A stretch of DNA of 64,000 bases from NCBI RefSeq assembly GCF_009818105.1, contig NZ_CP046564.1, positions 2,356,001 to 2,420,000 on the forward strand. Direction: 5' to 3'. Positions 52,881 to 61,184 of this stretch are shown here, piece by piece. The notes under the pieces were generated by a model. It saw only the letters and a program-made list of their open reading frames with translations. It did no database searches and was not told the origin of the DNA. The translations under genes were made by a program, and so were the position numbers. The stretch's first letter is position 1, and each line of letters starts with the position of its first letter. Origin of the DNA: Bacillus sp. N1-1 (GTDB taxonomy: Bacteria > Bacillota > Bacilli > Bacillales > Guptibacillaceae).

Positions 52881-52909
52881 AGTATAGTACGGTAATTGAA
52901 ATTTATCAA
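52881..52909 (-). promoter_or_regulatory. rnpB distal promoter
   Basis: On the minus strand TTGATA (52909-52904) and TATACT (52886-52881) are separated by 17 bases. It lies just after the gpsB terminator, so rnpB appears to have two stacked promoters. Confidence 0.6.
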
Positions 52910-52913
52910 GTCC

Positions 52914-52944
52914 TAAAAAAATAAACCACCAATGGCGGTTTATT
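52914..52944 (-). terminator. gpsB terminator
   Basis: On the minus strand AATAAACCGCC pairs with GGTGGTTTATT (one mismatch or wobble) around a 3-base loop and is followed by a run of T. It includes the gpsB stop codon. Confidence 0.8.
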
Positions 52945-53260
52945 CATACAACTTACTTCCAAAAACATGTTTTTCTAAATTAGAAAGTCGCTTTAAAATA
53001 TCATAGTTCGTATTTCCTGGTTGCGTTTGAGATCGCGTCTGCTGTCGCTTTTGCTGCTCGGACAGTCGATCCATTTCTCTTCTTAAACGCGTGTTTTCTT
53101 GACGTAGTTGTTCGATATCGTTCTCAAAACGCTCATAATCTTTAATCACGACATCTAGAAACTTATCAACGTCGTCCTGGTCATAACCGCGAAATCCGCT
53201 TTTAAAATCTTTTTCAAGAATATCCTTAGCTGTTAATTGAGTCGGTTGTTGCTCGGCCAT
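52940..53260 (-). CDS. gpsB: Cell cycle protein GpsB
   Basis: A 106-aa DivIVA-like adaptor that directs penicillin-binding protein 1 between septum and side wall. The N-terminal domain has [20 protein letters not shown] and [11 protein letters not shown] coiled coil runs from about residue 40 to 70 ([20 protein letters not shown]), followed by a Gln/Thr-rich linker and the C-terminal trimerisation segment [17 protein letters not shown]. It acts at the membrane of the division site. Length is typical. Confidence 0.97.
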   Translation of the reverse strand: MAEQQPTQLTAKDILEKDFKSGFRGYDQDDVDKFLDVVIKDYERFENDIEQLRQENTRLRREMDRLSEQQKRQQTRSQTQPGNTNYDILKRLSNLEKHVFGSKLYE

Positions 53261-53350
53261 TTTATCACCTCTGTATGTATGCGATTATTGTCTTTATTTT
53301 ATTCTTCCAAAAGAGTTCCCTCTTGTCAATTGGAATCTCTTCAATTCGCC

Positions 53351-53926
53351 TCATTGCTTGTAAAAATCTGGATCACTTTCACGTAAATCCTGTTCTAGTA
53401 AATCCAGATCAATCGGCGTGATTGTAAAAACTTCGTACCCTGCATCTGTTCTCTGTCTGTTCTTCGCTTCTTTTAAGTAATATTCTGGAGAACCTGGCGT
53501 TTCTTCGTCATATAAAACGAGCATTGCGTGACTTTTACGAACTAAAAATTCATTCTTCGCTTTTAACTGCCCTGGATTTTCATAGGGACGACTTGTAATC
53601 GACTCAACAAAATCAGCTTCCGCGAGTATCATATTATAAAAATCTTGCGTCGGTTCTTTCCATTTGCTTTCTTGTTCCAAAAATGGCGTCAAGACAGCAA
53701 GCTTTAAAGCAGGATAAAGCTCTCTCAAATCAAGGGCCACTTCACCCGCCCAGAGTTCCACTCCAGTCTGTCCACTTATTAAAATCCATTCCACATCTTT
53801 TTCTTCAATTAGCTGTGACATTCTTCCTTGCAAAGCTGCCTTAATAATTGGAAGACCTGGATGATCATCATTAAATATTCCTAGCTCGTGTGCCTTATAA
53901 CCAGTAACAAGCAAAACGTTTGCCAC
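53351..53926 (-). CDS. ypsA: YpsA, SLOG-superfamily protein
   Basis: A 191-aa DUF1273 protein of the SLOG superfamily, which binds nucleotide-like ligands. Visible are VTGYKAHELGIFNDDHPGL, EWILISGQTGVELWAGEVAL and YDEETPGSPEYYLKEA. In B. subtilis YpsA has been linked to cell division control together with GpsB, which is encoded directly downstream here. The biochemical role is unsettled. Length is normal. Confidence 0.93.
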   Translation of the reverse strand: MANVLLVTGYKAHELGIFNDDHPGLPIIKAALQGRMSQLIEEKDVEWILISGQTGVELWAGEVALDLRELYPALKLAVLTPFLEQESKWKEPTQDFYNMILAEADFVESITSRPYENPGQLKAKNEFLVRKSHAMLVLYDEETPGSPEYYLKEAKNRQRTDAGYEVFTITPIDLDLLEQDLRESDPDFYKQ

Positions 53927-53942
53927 TTACACACCTCCTATG

Positions 53943-53970
53943 TAAAAACGAACTGGGAGCCCAGTTCGTT
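53943..53970 (-). terminator. Terminator of the spore coat gene
   Basis: AACGAACTGGG pairs perfectly with CCCAGTTCGTT around a 2-base loop, followed on the minus strand by TTTTTACA. Confidence 0.88.
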
Positions 53971-53981
53971 TCATTATTTCA

Positions 53982-54512
53982 TTATTTTCTTCTCTTTTGA
54001 GCCGGACTTACTTGACCGTTCAAACCATTACCATTCGGTCCCTGCATAGCCCCTGCCACTTGAGATGGGCTTGTAGGTGCGTATCCTGCCGGCATGGCAC
54101 CCGTTGGACGTGGTGGTGGATAGTTATTCATATGTGATGCTAACACTTCATCTGACTCCGTTAAAGGATAGCTATGATTGTGCTCATACATATGATGATG
54201 AACATTTTTAATATGGGTAGGATGAATGTGATCGACGTTGTGCTTATAGTAATGATTCTTCACACAACATTTTGTCGGATATACAACAGGACTTGTGGGA
54301 CATGGACCTCCCGGACCTTGCATGGCTGGACTTACCTGACCTGGCATGCCGCCTTTCATAGCAGGGCTTACTTGATTCGGCATATTCGCATTTGGTCCCT
54401 GCATAGCTGGACTCACTTGATTCGGCATATTCGCATTCGGTCCTTGCATAGCTGGACTCACCTGATTTGGCATATTTCCATTTGGTCCCATGCGATGGTG
54501 TCTATGAAACAT
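53982..54512 (-). CDS. cotD: Spore coat protein CotD-like, with N-terminal repeats
   Basis: A 176-aa inner spore coat protein. The CotD core is residues about 68-118: CPTSPVVYPTKCCVKNHYYK then HNVDHIHPTHIKNVHHHMYE, rich in His and Tyr. Unlike the short B. subtilis CotD, the N-terminus carries four tandem units of about 15 residues built on NMPNQVSPAMQGPNA, and the C-terminal tail repeats GQVSPA. Synthesis in the mother cell under late sporulation sigma control is expected, but I did not confirm a sigma-K promoter. It lies next to ypsA as in Bacillus. Confidence 0.9.
   Translation of the reverse strand: MFHRHHRMGPNGNMPNQVSPAMQGPNANMPNQVSPAMQGPNANMPNQVSPAMKGGMPGQVSPAMQGPGGPCPTSPVVYPTKCCVKNHYYKHNVDHIHPTHIKNVHHHMYEHNHSYPLTESDEVLASHMNNYPPPRPTGAMPAGYAPTSPSQVAGAMQGPNGNGLNGQVSPAQKRRK
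54333..54492 (-). repeat. In-frame 45-base tandem repeats in cotD
   Basis: Two nearly identical 45-base units (54371-54415 and 54416-54460, differing at two positions) are flanked by more diverged copies. The period is a multiple of three, so copy number change would lengthen or shorten the coat protein without a frameshift. Confidence 0.85.
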
Positions 54513-54626
54513 AGTGTAGGTTCCCCCTTCTTAATTTGGTGATTTCCCTACTAGCCTATGTTCATCGCGATGTACATGTACTGTGTATTCGTCCTTATTT
54601 CCCCAATCTTCACCTGAAATTCACGC

Positions 54627-54761
54627 CTATTTTTGAACAATGACCTCATTGTCACTGTAATTCTGAGCTGAATCACTGATTTGACTCATTACAACGACTG
54701 TTAACGCAATTACTATAAAGAACATGACCATGATTACTTGCTTCAATTTCCATCTCTCCAT
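54627..54761 (-). CDS. Small single-pass membrane protein (44 aa)
   Basis: A 44-codon frame starting MERWKLKQVIMVMFFIVIAL and continuing with TVVVMSQISDS to a stop after VIVQK. A basic start and a hydrophobic helix of about 20 residues suggest a membrane or exported small protein. The ribosome binding site is weak. It lies alone between cotD and the exonuclease gene. It is too short to be certain. Confidence 0.45.
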   Translation of the reverse strand: MERWKLKQVIMVMFFIVIALTVVVMSQISDSAQNYSDNEVIVQK

Positions 54762-54930
54762 TACATTTCATCTGAATTATTTCTAAAAAAACTCAGAAAC
54801 TTCAATATACTACTCAAAGTTACAACAAGAGACGACAATTGTAAACGGTGTTTCAACAAGTTTTATAAAAGAAATCGTCGAAAGAATGCCCTTTATGCGC
54901 TTGCCCGGGGAATAATGAAAAGAAATAAAG

Positions 54931-55653
54931 CTATTTCCTACCAAATACGAGATTATCCCTTGCAATTCGCTGTCTTATTTCCTCATCATGACCGTCGTTC
55001 ATGTCCAACTTGTGAAACATTACTAATAAAAGTTCAGCAGTCATTTTGGCGTCATTTAGAGCATGATGGCGTTCATGACGATCAATATTAAGTTTCCTTA
55101 TTAACGAGTCAAGCTGAGGATTACTTCGTGGAAATAATTCCTTAGCAAGTGCTTCAGAATCTAAATAAGGCGGCAAATAGTCTGGTAATCCCCATCTTTG
55201 GATAAGGTTTTGCAGAAAATATACGTCAAATTTAACAGGATGAGCAACAAGAGTTGTTCCTTTACTAAAGGATAGAAACTCTTCAAAAGCCTCGATAAAC
55301 GTCCATCCTGCACGAATTTCATCAATTGACAAGCCGGTTAGTTGCCGAACAAATCTCGGAACTTTCTTAATGGGTCGGACAATGCGGTAAAAAGACTCTT
55401 CAAGAATACGACCTTCAATAAGATCAACTTTCACTGCTCCAATTGATATCACTTCATCTCCAATCGCTGGATAAAAGCCCGTTGTTTCAAGATCAAAAAC
55501 CGTAAAATAACGGCTACTTGATTCTTGATATAACAATAATGAATCATACAAGCGTTCATATACAGGTAATGTTTTGTCTGTTTTTATTTTTTTTTGCCAT
55601 TTTAAGCGGTCATAAAGATAATAACGCAATAATTTAAAACCTATGGACGACAT
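54931..55653 (-). CDS. DnaQ-like 3'-5' exonuclease (DEDDh)
   Basis: A 240-aa protein with the epsilon-type exonuclease fold from about residue 48. ExoI is FDLETTG, ExoII lies in HPVKFDVYFLQNL, and ExoIII is HHALNDAKMTAELL with the His-X4-Asp pair of DEDDh enzymes. The N-terminal 45 residues are basic and helical. It begins 2 bases after the stop of the cNMP/CBS/nucleotidyltransferase gene, so the two are made together. This pairing of an epsilon-like exonuclease with a DUF294 protein recurs in bacteria. Confidence 0.9.
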   Translation of the reverse strand: MSSIGFKLLRYYLYDRLKWQKKIKTDKTLPVYERLYDSLLLYQESSSRYFTVFDLETTGFYPAIGDEVISIGAVKVDLIEGRILEESFYRIVRPIKKVPRFVRQLTGLSIDEIRAGWTFIEAFEEFLSFSKGTTLVAHPVKFDVYFLQNLIQRWGLPDYLPPYLDSEALAKELFPRSNPQLDSLIRKLNIDRHERHHALNDAKMTAELLLVMFHKLDMNDGHDEEIRQRIARDNLVFGRK

Positions 55654-55655
55654 TG

Positions 55656-57560
55656 TTAAATACTCCGATTCCTTCGGAAGCTTAATTCACTTACCTGTTG
55701 CATTCTCTTCGCAACAAGTAACGCTTCCCTCATTTTCCTTCTTTCTTCTTTCTCCCACTCAATTGGCCTAACTAGATTGGAAATTTCCGACCCTTTTTCC
55801 AATTGATAAAGGTTCTGTCTTACTCGAAAGGTATACAAATAATGAAGAGAGGTTTCAATATTAATCACGTCACGATGATGAAAAATTTCTTTTTTCTTTA
55901 ACTCGTGTAGACGTTTAATTGTATTCACTTCTTCAACGCCATATTTCATTGCAAAAATCCGAATTCCATTCACGATTTGCATAATGGCAGCCTTTTTTAA
56001 ATCAAGCGTTTTTTCTTTTCCGCGAAGCTGTAGTTTCCCAAGAGGGTTAAGTGGAACGCGAAATCTAATTGTATCTTTCATTAACAGCATTTGTAGCGTA
56101 TGTGCTTTTCGGATTCGTTCTGTTATACGACTTCTGAGCGCTCGCGCCAAATCAAAGTCGCCATACACAGGGCGAAAATCCATAAAGATCGTAAAGTTAC
56201 GAATTTCTTCAGCGTCCGTTTCCGTAATCCACCGATTCACTTCTGTTTGCCAATTTGAGAGAGACCGTCTCCACTTCTCATTTTTGGCCATAATTCCGCC
56301 ATCACATTCTGGCAAACCGCATGTTGTAAGCATCGCATTGATTTTCTCTGCAAACACTTTAAAAAACGTTTCAATTTCTGTTTTGTGTTCAAGGTGTTCA
56401 AAATCATCGATAATTAGACCATTATCCTGATCTGTGCTGAAAGCCTGTTCTTTTCTTCCTTCACTTCCCATCACAATAAAACAGTAGTTCACAGGTGCTC
56501 TTCCGTATCCTTCTCTTATCATTTCCTTTTCAGCCAGTAAAATAATGCGACGGTGCATTTCATCATTATAATTGGACATCATTTCACATATTTCATACCC
56601 TAATGTATTGGCATCAAGTAATTCCTGAATAAAGGCACGAAACTCTTCATGAATAGGAGGAGAGAGATTCATTATTTCATCAAGTTCTTTTGCTCTTGAT
56701 AAGCGATAAGATAAATCAAGATAAGCAGATTCTTGAATGCCGAGAAAAGATTTCGCAGAAACCATTCCTACTATGCGATCTCGCTTTACTACGGGTAACA
56801 GTGACACTTTATGAAATTTCAAATAAGCAAGCGCTTCGTAACTGAACGCATCTTCCTCCACGAGATTGGGTTTCTGATACATCCATTTATGAATCGGATC
56901 CTGGTATTGTCCCATCGTAAGGGCATTAATGATTTCAAGAGGAGTAACCGTTCCTAATACACTCTCACGATCTTCACTAACGATTACACCATCATAATTT
57001 TTCGTTCGAAACAGATCCGCTGTTTCCAGTACCGTATAAGTAGGAGGAATTGTTACCTTGGAATCCATAATGGCACTTACTCTCGTTCGATAAAGAGCGA
57101 TGTTTTCTCCATCTGATTCGCGATCTCGCTCCTGCTTAATTTCATCATAGAGACTACGCATCCGTTCCCCAATTGTATCAAGAACATTATGCGAAAAAGC
57201 AGGATTTTCCGTCATAATCTTTAACATTACTTCTTTTTTGATTTGAATGACCTGACAATCTTCATTTGCCTGAACTGAAAATGTCATCGACTCATCCGTT
57301 AACATAATCATTAATCCTACCAGGTCGCCCGGGTAGTAAAATCGCATCGTAGCCTGCTGGCCATTTGCTTTATGAACGATGTTTTTTGCAATGCCAGTAA
57401 CAAGGAGATAAAGGGTATTTGCATCTTCATCTTCGTGATATAAAAATTCACCTTTCTGATAAGTAGAGAACTTGGCAGATGCCATTAATTTCTCAATCTC
57501 TTCATCGCTCAGCGAATGGAAAGGTTCTTTTTTCTTAAGTACATCATAGAAATCTTGCAT
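55656..57560 (-). CDS. cNMP-binding/CBS/DUF294 nucleotidyltransferase protein
   Basis: A 634-aa multidomain protein. Residues about 10-130 form a cyclic-nucleotide-binding-like domain (FLYHEDEDANTLYLLVTGIA). Two CBS motifs follow at about 150-270. Then comes the DUF294 nucleotidyltransferase with GSEGRKEQAFSTDQDNGLII, whose GS and DxD-like residues are in place, and a C-terminal helical domain (GKLQLRGKEKTLDLKKAAI). Such proteins are thought to link adenine-nucleotide sensing to nucleotide transfer, but no reaction is known. Start 57560 has TTGGAGGT upstream. It lies between mrfB and the exonuclease gene. Confidence 0.9.
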   Translation of the reverse strand: MQDFYDVLKKKEPFHSLSDEEIEKLMASAKFSTYQKGEFLYHEDEDANTLYLLVTGIAKNIVHKANGQQATMRFYYPGDLVGLMIMLTDESMTFSVQANEDCQVIQIKKEVMLKIMTENPAFSHNVLDTIGERMRSLYDEIKQERDRESDGENIALYRTRVSAIMDSKVTIPPTYTVLETADLFRTKNYDGVIVSEDRESVLGTVTPLEIINALTMGQYQDPIHKWMYQKPNLVEEDAFSYEALAYLKFHKVSLLPVVKRDRIVGMVSAKSFLGIQESAYLDLSYRLSRAKELDEIMNLSPPIHEEFRAFIQELLDANTLGYEICEMMSNYNDEMHRRIILLAEKEMIREGYGRAPVNYCFIVMGSEGRKEQAFSTDQDNGLIIDDFEHLEHKTEIETFFKVFAEKINAMLTTCGLPECDGGIMAKNEKWRRSLSNWQTEVNRWITETDAEEIRNFTIFMDFRPVYGDFDLARALRSRITERIRKAHTLQMLLMKDTIRFRVPLNPLGKLQLRGKEKTLDLKKAAIMQIVNGIRIFAMKYGVEEVNTIKRLHELKKKEIFHHRDVINIETSLHYLYTFRVRQNLYQLEKGSEISNLVRPIEWEKEERRKMREALLVAKRMQQVSELSFRRNRSI

Positions 57561-57575
57561 AACAACCTCCAATCG

Positions 57576-58817
57576 TTAACGCGCTTCCTTTTGCTCAAGC
57601 CGTTCAATTCTCTTCATATACATCAACCGCTCATTCTCTTCTTTATCTTTTAAAATACGTTTCTTCTCTTTCCACTTTTGATACGCGGATAAAGCATAAT
57701 ATAGCGCTTTTTCATAGTCTTTCACTTTATGCTCATAATATTTGGCGAGTTCAATGTCACAGTCTTCATCATTCGTATTCTGCGATAAAGAAAGCCAGAT
57801 ATTGATAGATTTATGAATCTGATCTTGTTTTTTGTAAATTCGAGCAAGCGCTTTTTTCGCTTCTTTCTCATAACGTCCAATTGTTTTTGCATAAAGTACC
57901 GCAGCGTGATCTTCCTCTCCTACAGCTTCCCACCAACGAGCAGATTGATACTGCTCTTCAGCGCTTAACGACTTCCCTTCCACGTCGAGCAGAAGATGAG
58001 ACATACGAATATAAAGCGTAATTAACGATAAAATATCTTCTTCGTTGTGCTTTAACACACCTTCAATGAGCTCTGGATCAGGGTCTTTCACAAATTCAAA
58101 ATAGAGCATAGGGGCTAAATAGCCTGGAATGTCTTCCTTACGTTCAAAACCTAACTGCTGTTCTTCTACATTGGCGAGTCTAACAGATTCCATTTCATTT
58201 TTCCAAAAACGTCTTGCTCCATGCAAAAGATCAAAGTGGCCAAATTGAGGTAACTTCGGTACTTGCTCGCGTATTAACGTATGACGTGTTTTCACCTGCG
58301 GCCAATCAAAAGCTTTGCCATTGTACGTCACAAGGTTCTTCAGTTCGTTCACATCGTCGAGAAAAGCCTTGTACATAGGCACCTCCGCACCTGGTCCAGG
58401 CAAAAAGTACTGATTAATAGATATTCCATTTTCTGTATACTGGCTATATCCGAGTAAAAAGATAGTATTGCCAACTCCACCACCAAGACCTGTTGTTTCT
58501 GTATCAAAAAACAGCAAATCAGAAGGGGTAAGATGCTTAGACGAAAGCGGATGAGCACGATGGTGGTTATTCCAGCGTTCCACTACATTTTCAAGCTCTT
58601 GAAACACATAACGACCATGCTGATAGCTAGTCGGATATTGCTTTTTTCTTACAAGTGCATAGTCTCCGTCAAGAAAATAGGGATGCGCATGAAGCTCTTT
58701 CCATTTTTGAAGGTGAGGCACGTCAACGGTGGGCTGCTCGACTTTCGCTTCAACTTCATCCGCTTCACTCAGGTTCATATGCTTTTTCATTCGATTTAAT
58801 TTAGCCTTCAGTGACAT
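57576..58817 (-). CDS. mrfB: 3'-5' exonuclease MrfB (YprB)
   Basis: A 413-aa protein. The RNase H-like exonuclease domain covers about residues 85-260 with FFDTETTGLGGGVGNTIFLL, LVTYNGKAFDWPQVKTRH and HNEEDILSLITLYIRM; the catalytic acidic residues are in place. A C-terminal TPR-like helical part follows. In B. subtilis MrfA and MrfB act together in repair of mitomycin C adducts. Start 58817 is chosen because AGAGGTG precedes it; it overlaps the end of mrfA by 17 bases. Confidence 0.93.
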   Translation of the reverse strand: MSLKAKLNRMKKHMNLSEADEVEAKVEQPTVDVPHLQKWKELHAHPYFLDGDYALVRKKQYPTSYQHGRYVFQELENVVERWNNHHRAHPLSSKHLTPSDLLFFDTETTGLGGGVGNTIFLLGYSQYTENGISINQYFLPGPGAEVPMYKAFLDDVNELKNLVTYNGKAFDWPQVKTRHTLIREQVPKLPQFGHFDLLHGARRFWKNEMESVRLANVEEQQLGFERKEDIPGYLAPMLYFEFVKDPDPELIEGVLKHNEEDILSLITLYIRMSHLLLDVEGKSLSAEEQYQSARWWEAVGEEDHAAVLYAKTIGRYEKEAKKALARIYKKQDQIHKSINIWLSLSQNTNDEDCDIELAKYYEHKVKDYEKALYYALSAYQKWKEKKRILKDKEENERLMYMKRIERLEQKEAR

Positions 58818-61098
58818 GAGAATGTTCACCTCTTAAGTATTCAAGTAAATAGATAGCCGTTTTCTTGCTATTTTCTCCCGTTTCACCTGATACTCCAACA
58901 CAGGATGGGCAGCCGCTTTCACATTCGCAATTCACGACAATCGATTCCGCTTCCTTTAAAATAAAGCCTAGTTCTTTGTATACTCTTTCGGATAATCCTA
59001 TTCCTCCTGGATAACGATCATAGAAGAATACGGTCGGCTTGTTTGAATGCACAGCTTTAATTTGAGGTGTAACATGCAGGTCAGACACATCGCACATGAC
59101 GAAGAGAGGAGCAACGTTTCGAAGGACATTACCAAGTCCGAGTAATCCCTCCTCCAACCGATTTTCTCCCATTGTTTGGACAAAGCTTTCCGGGAAATCA
59201 AACCAGCATGCATTCGTATGAAGCTCTTCTTCAGGAAGATGAATCGGACCAGATCCGATATTTTCATGCGTCTCAAATTTGATTTTCTTAAATATCGTTG
59301 CCATTGCGTTGACCATCACTTCTCCATAAGTGGCTGTCGTATGCGGCAGTGGGTCATGCTTGTCTTCTTCCAAAACCTTCAGCTGCACGGCAAGATTAGC
59401 ATCTGTATAGTAATCGACATCCACTTCTCGGACCCACGCCTTTTTTTCATCATAGTCGAGCAGTTCCACTTGATATTGCACACCCTGATGAAGATAAATC
59501 GCTTCCTCATGCAGAAGTGTCATGGCACTAAACCGATCCATTTCTCCAATCACTTTTACATTCGAAGCTGTCGTTTGATCAATAATTACTACATTTTCTT
59601 GCGACGCAGAGCGAAGGCTTACGTTGTGAGCTGGGAAAGCATCATTCATCCAGAACCACCGATTTGCCCGATGATGTAGGAGCTGTTCATCCGTTAAAAA
59701 CTCCAGCACATCTTCAATGTTTTCTCCACCAAACGTATCTCCTTGCTGAAAAGGAAGCTCATATGCAGCACATTTTACGTGATCAACAAGAATAATTAGA
59801 TTATTAGGGTTTACTCGAGCTTCTTCCGGGTTCCGTTCAAAAAAGTAATCAGGATGAGTGATCATATATTGATCAAGCGGACTTGAGCTTGCAACAACAA
59901 ACACGACAGATTCATCCTGGCGACGCCCTGCACGACCGGCTTGCTGCCAGGTGCTTGCAATGGTGCCTGGATATCCTGTTAAAACACACGCCTGAAGTTG
60001 ACCGATATCAACACCGAGCTCGAGAGCATTCGTACTAACGACACCTTTAATATCTCCGTTTCGGAGGCCTCGTTCAATTTCTCTTCTTTGTTTAGGCAGA
60101 TACCCTCCTCGATAACCCATGATGGAGCGTGGCCCTAAATCTCGCTGTTCCAACTGTTGCAAGTAGGTGAGAAGGATTTCAACTCGCACACGACTCCGTG
60201 CAAAAACGATTGTTTGAATGTTATTTTTCAAAAGCTCTACAGCTAAATTTCTTGCTTCAAGCGTTGCGGAACGCCTGATATTAAGCGCCTGATTGACAAC
60301 GGGAGGATTATAAAGAACAAAGTGTTTCCGGCCGGTAGGCGCGCCATTGTTATTAATTAATGTAATTTGTTCTCCGGTTAACTCTTCGGCAAGCTCTTTC
60401 GGATTCGCAATCGTTGCTGATGTACAAATAAAAATAGGGTTACTTCCATAAAATTGACAAATACGCTTCAATCTTCTAATCACGTTAGCCACATGGCTTC
60501 CAAATACACCGCGATACGTATGGAGCTCATCAATCACAATCACTTTAAGATTTTCAAATAGTGAAACCCACTTTGTATGGTGAGGAAGAATAGCAGAGTG
60601 CAGCATGTCTGGATTTGTCATAACGATATGCCCTGCTTTACGAACGATTTGTCTAATCGTTGGAGACGTATCTCCATCGTACGTGTACCCTTTTAAATCA
60701 ACTTCCATCTCATCAATTAATTCATTGATCTCACTCTTTTGATCCTGCGCAAGGGCTTTTGTTGGGAACAAATAAAGAGCCCGACTAGAAGGATCTTTCA
60801 ATATCGTATCTAAAACAGGCAAATTATAGCACAAGGTTTTTCCTGAAGCGGTCGGTGTAACAGCTACGAAGCTGTTTCCTTTTGAAGCCTCATCATATGC
60901 TGTTGCTTGATGGGTGTATAATTGTTGCACACCTCTTTCTTCAAGGGCTTTCTGAAGCTCTGGCTGAAGCCCTCGTGGAAAAGGCATTGTTTTCGCTTCC
61001 TTCGGTTCAATCGTTTTCCATGTTACGATATTAGACCGATACTTTTCCTCCTGCTGAAACATCTCCAGAAGCTGGGGCAGTTTCTTTTTTCTTTCCAT
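58801..61098 (-). CDS. mrfA: DEAD/DEAH helicase MrfA (YprA)
   Basis: A 765-aa superfamily 2 helicase. Walker A is TPTASGKT at 81-88, and the DEAH-box equivalent is DELH at 190-193. The helicase C domain contains QAGRAGRRQDES. The C-terminal DUF1998 region carries the four-cysteine cluster C724, C726, C730, C733 (CECESGCPSC), which probably binds zinc. With MrfB it forms a mitomycin-specific repair pathway in B. subtilis. Length is normal. A LexA-box-like palindrome lies just upstream of its -10. Confidence 0.95.
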   Translation of the reverse strand: MERKKKLPQLLEMFQQEEKYRSNIVTWKTIEPKEAKTMPFPRGLQPELQKALEERGVQQLYTHQATAYDEASKGNSFVAVTPTASGKTLCYNLPVLDTILKDPSSRALYLFPTKALAQDQKSEINELIDEMEVDLKGYTYDGDTSPTIRQIVRKAGHIVMTNPDMLHSAILPHHTKWVSLFENLKVIVIDELHTYRGVFGSHVANVIRRLKRICQFYGSNPIFICTSATIANPKELAEELTGEQITLINNNGAPTGRKHFVLYNPPVVNQALNIRRSATLEARNLAVELLKNNIQTIVFARSRVRVEILLTYLQQLEQRDLGPRSIMGYRGGYLPKQRREIERGLRNGDIKGVVSTNALELGVDIGQLQACVLTGYPGTIASTWQQAGRAGRRQDESVVFVVASSSPLDQYMITHPDYFFERNPEEARVNPNNLIILVDHVKCAAYELPFQQGDTFGGENIEDVLEFLTDEQLLHHRANRWFWMNDAFPAHNVSLRSASQENVVIIDQTTASNVKVIGEMDRFSAMTLLHEEAIYLHQGVQYQVELLDYDEKKAWVREVDVDYYTDANLAVQLKVLEEDKHDPLPHTTATYGEVMVNAMATIFKKIKFETHENIGSGPIHLPEEELHTNACWFDFPESFVQTMGENRLEEGLLGLGNVLRNVAPLFVMCDVSDLHVTPQIKAVHSNKPTVFFYDRYPGGIGLSERVYKELGFILKEAESIVVNCECESGCPSCVGVSGETGENSKKTAIYLLEYLRGEHSHVTEG

Positions 61099-61127
61099 CC
61101 GATCACCTCAAAAATTATTCTATGTCT

Positions 61128-61148
61128 ATTGTAGCGAATACGCGTTCG
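61128..61148 (-). promoter_or_regulatory. mrfAB promoter with LexA-box-like palindrome
   Basis: On the minus strand a -10 TACAAT (61133-61128) is preceded by CGAACGCGTATTCG (61148-61135). This matches the B. subtilis LexA (DinR) consensus CGAACRNRYGTTYG at 13 of 14 positions. The -35 is poor. A repressor bound here would cover the promoter. Confidence 0.5.
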
Positions 61149-61184
61149 AATGGATACCGTTTTGATTGGAAAGTCCCTTTTCCA

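Noticed and set aside
54333..54492. Direct repeats that might look like a CRISPR array
   Set aside because: The units are contiguous without spacers, have a 45-base period and are in frame within the CotD coat protein.
54738..55091. A 117-codon plus-strand frame
   Set aside because: It mostly mirrors the 3' end of the exonuclease gene on the other strand, and has no ribosome binding site or family features.
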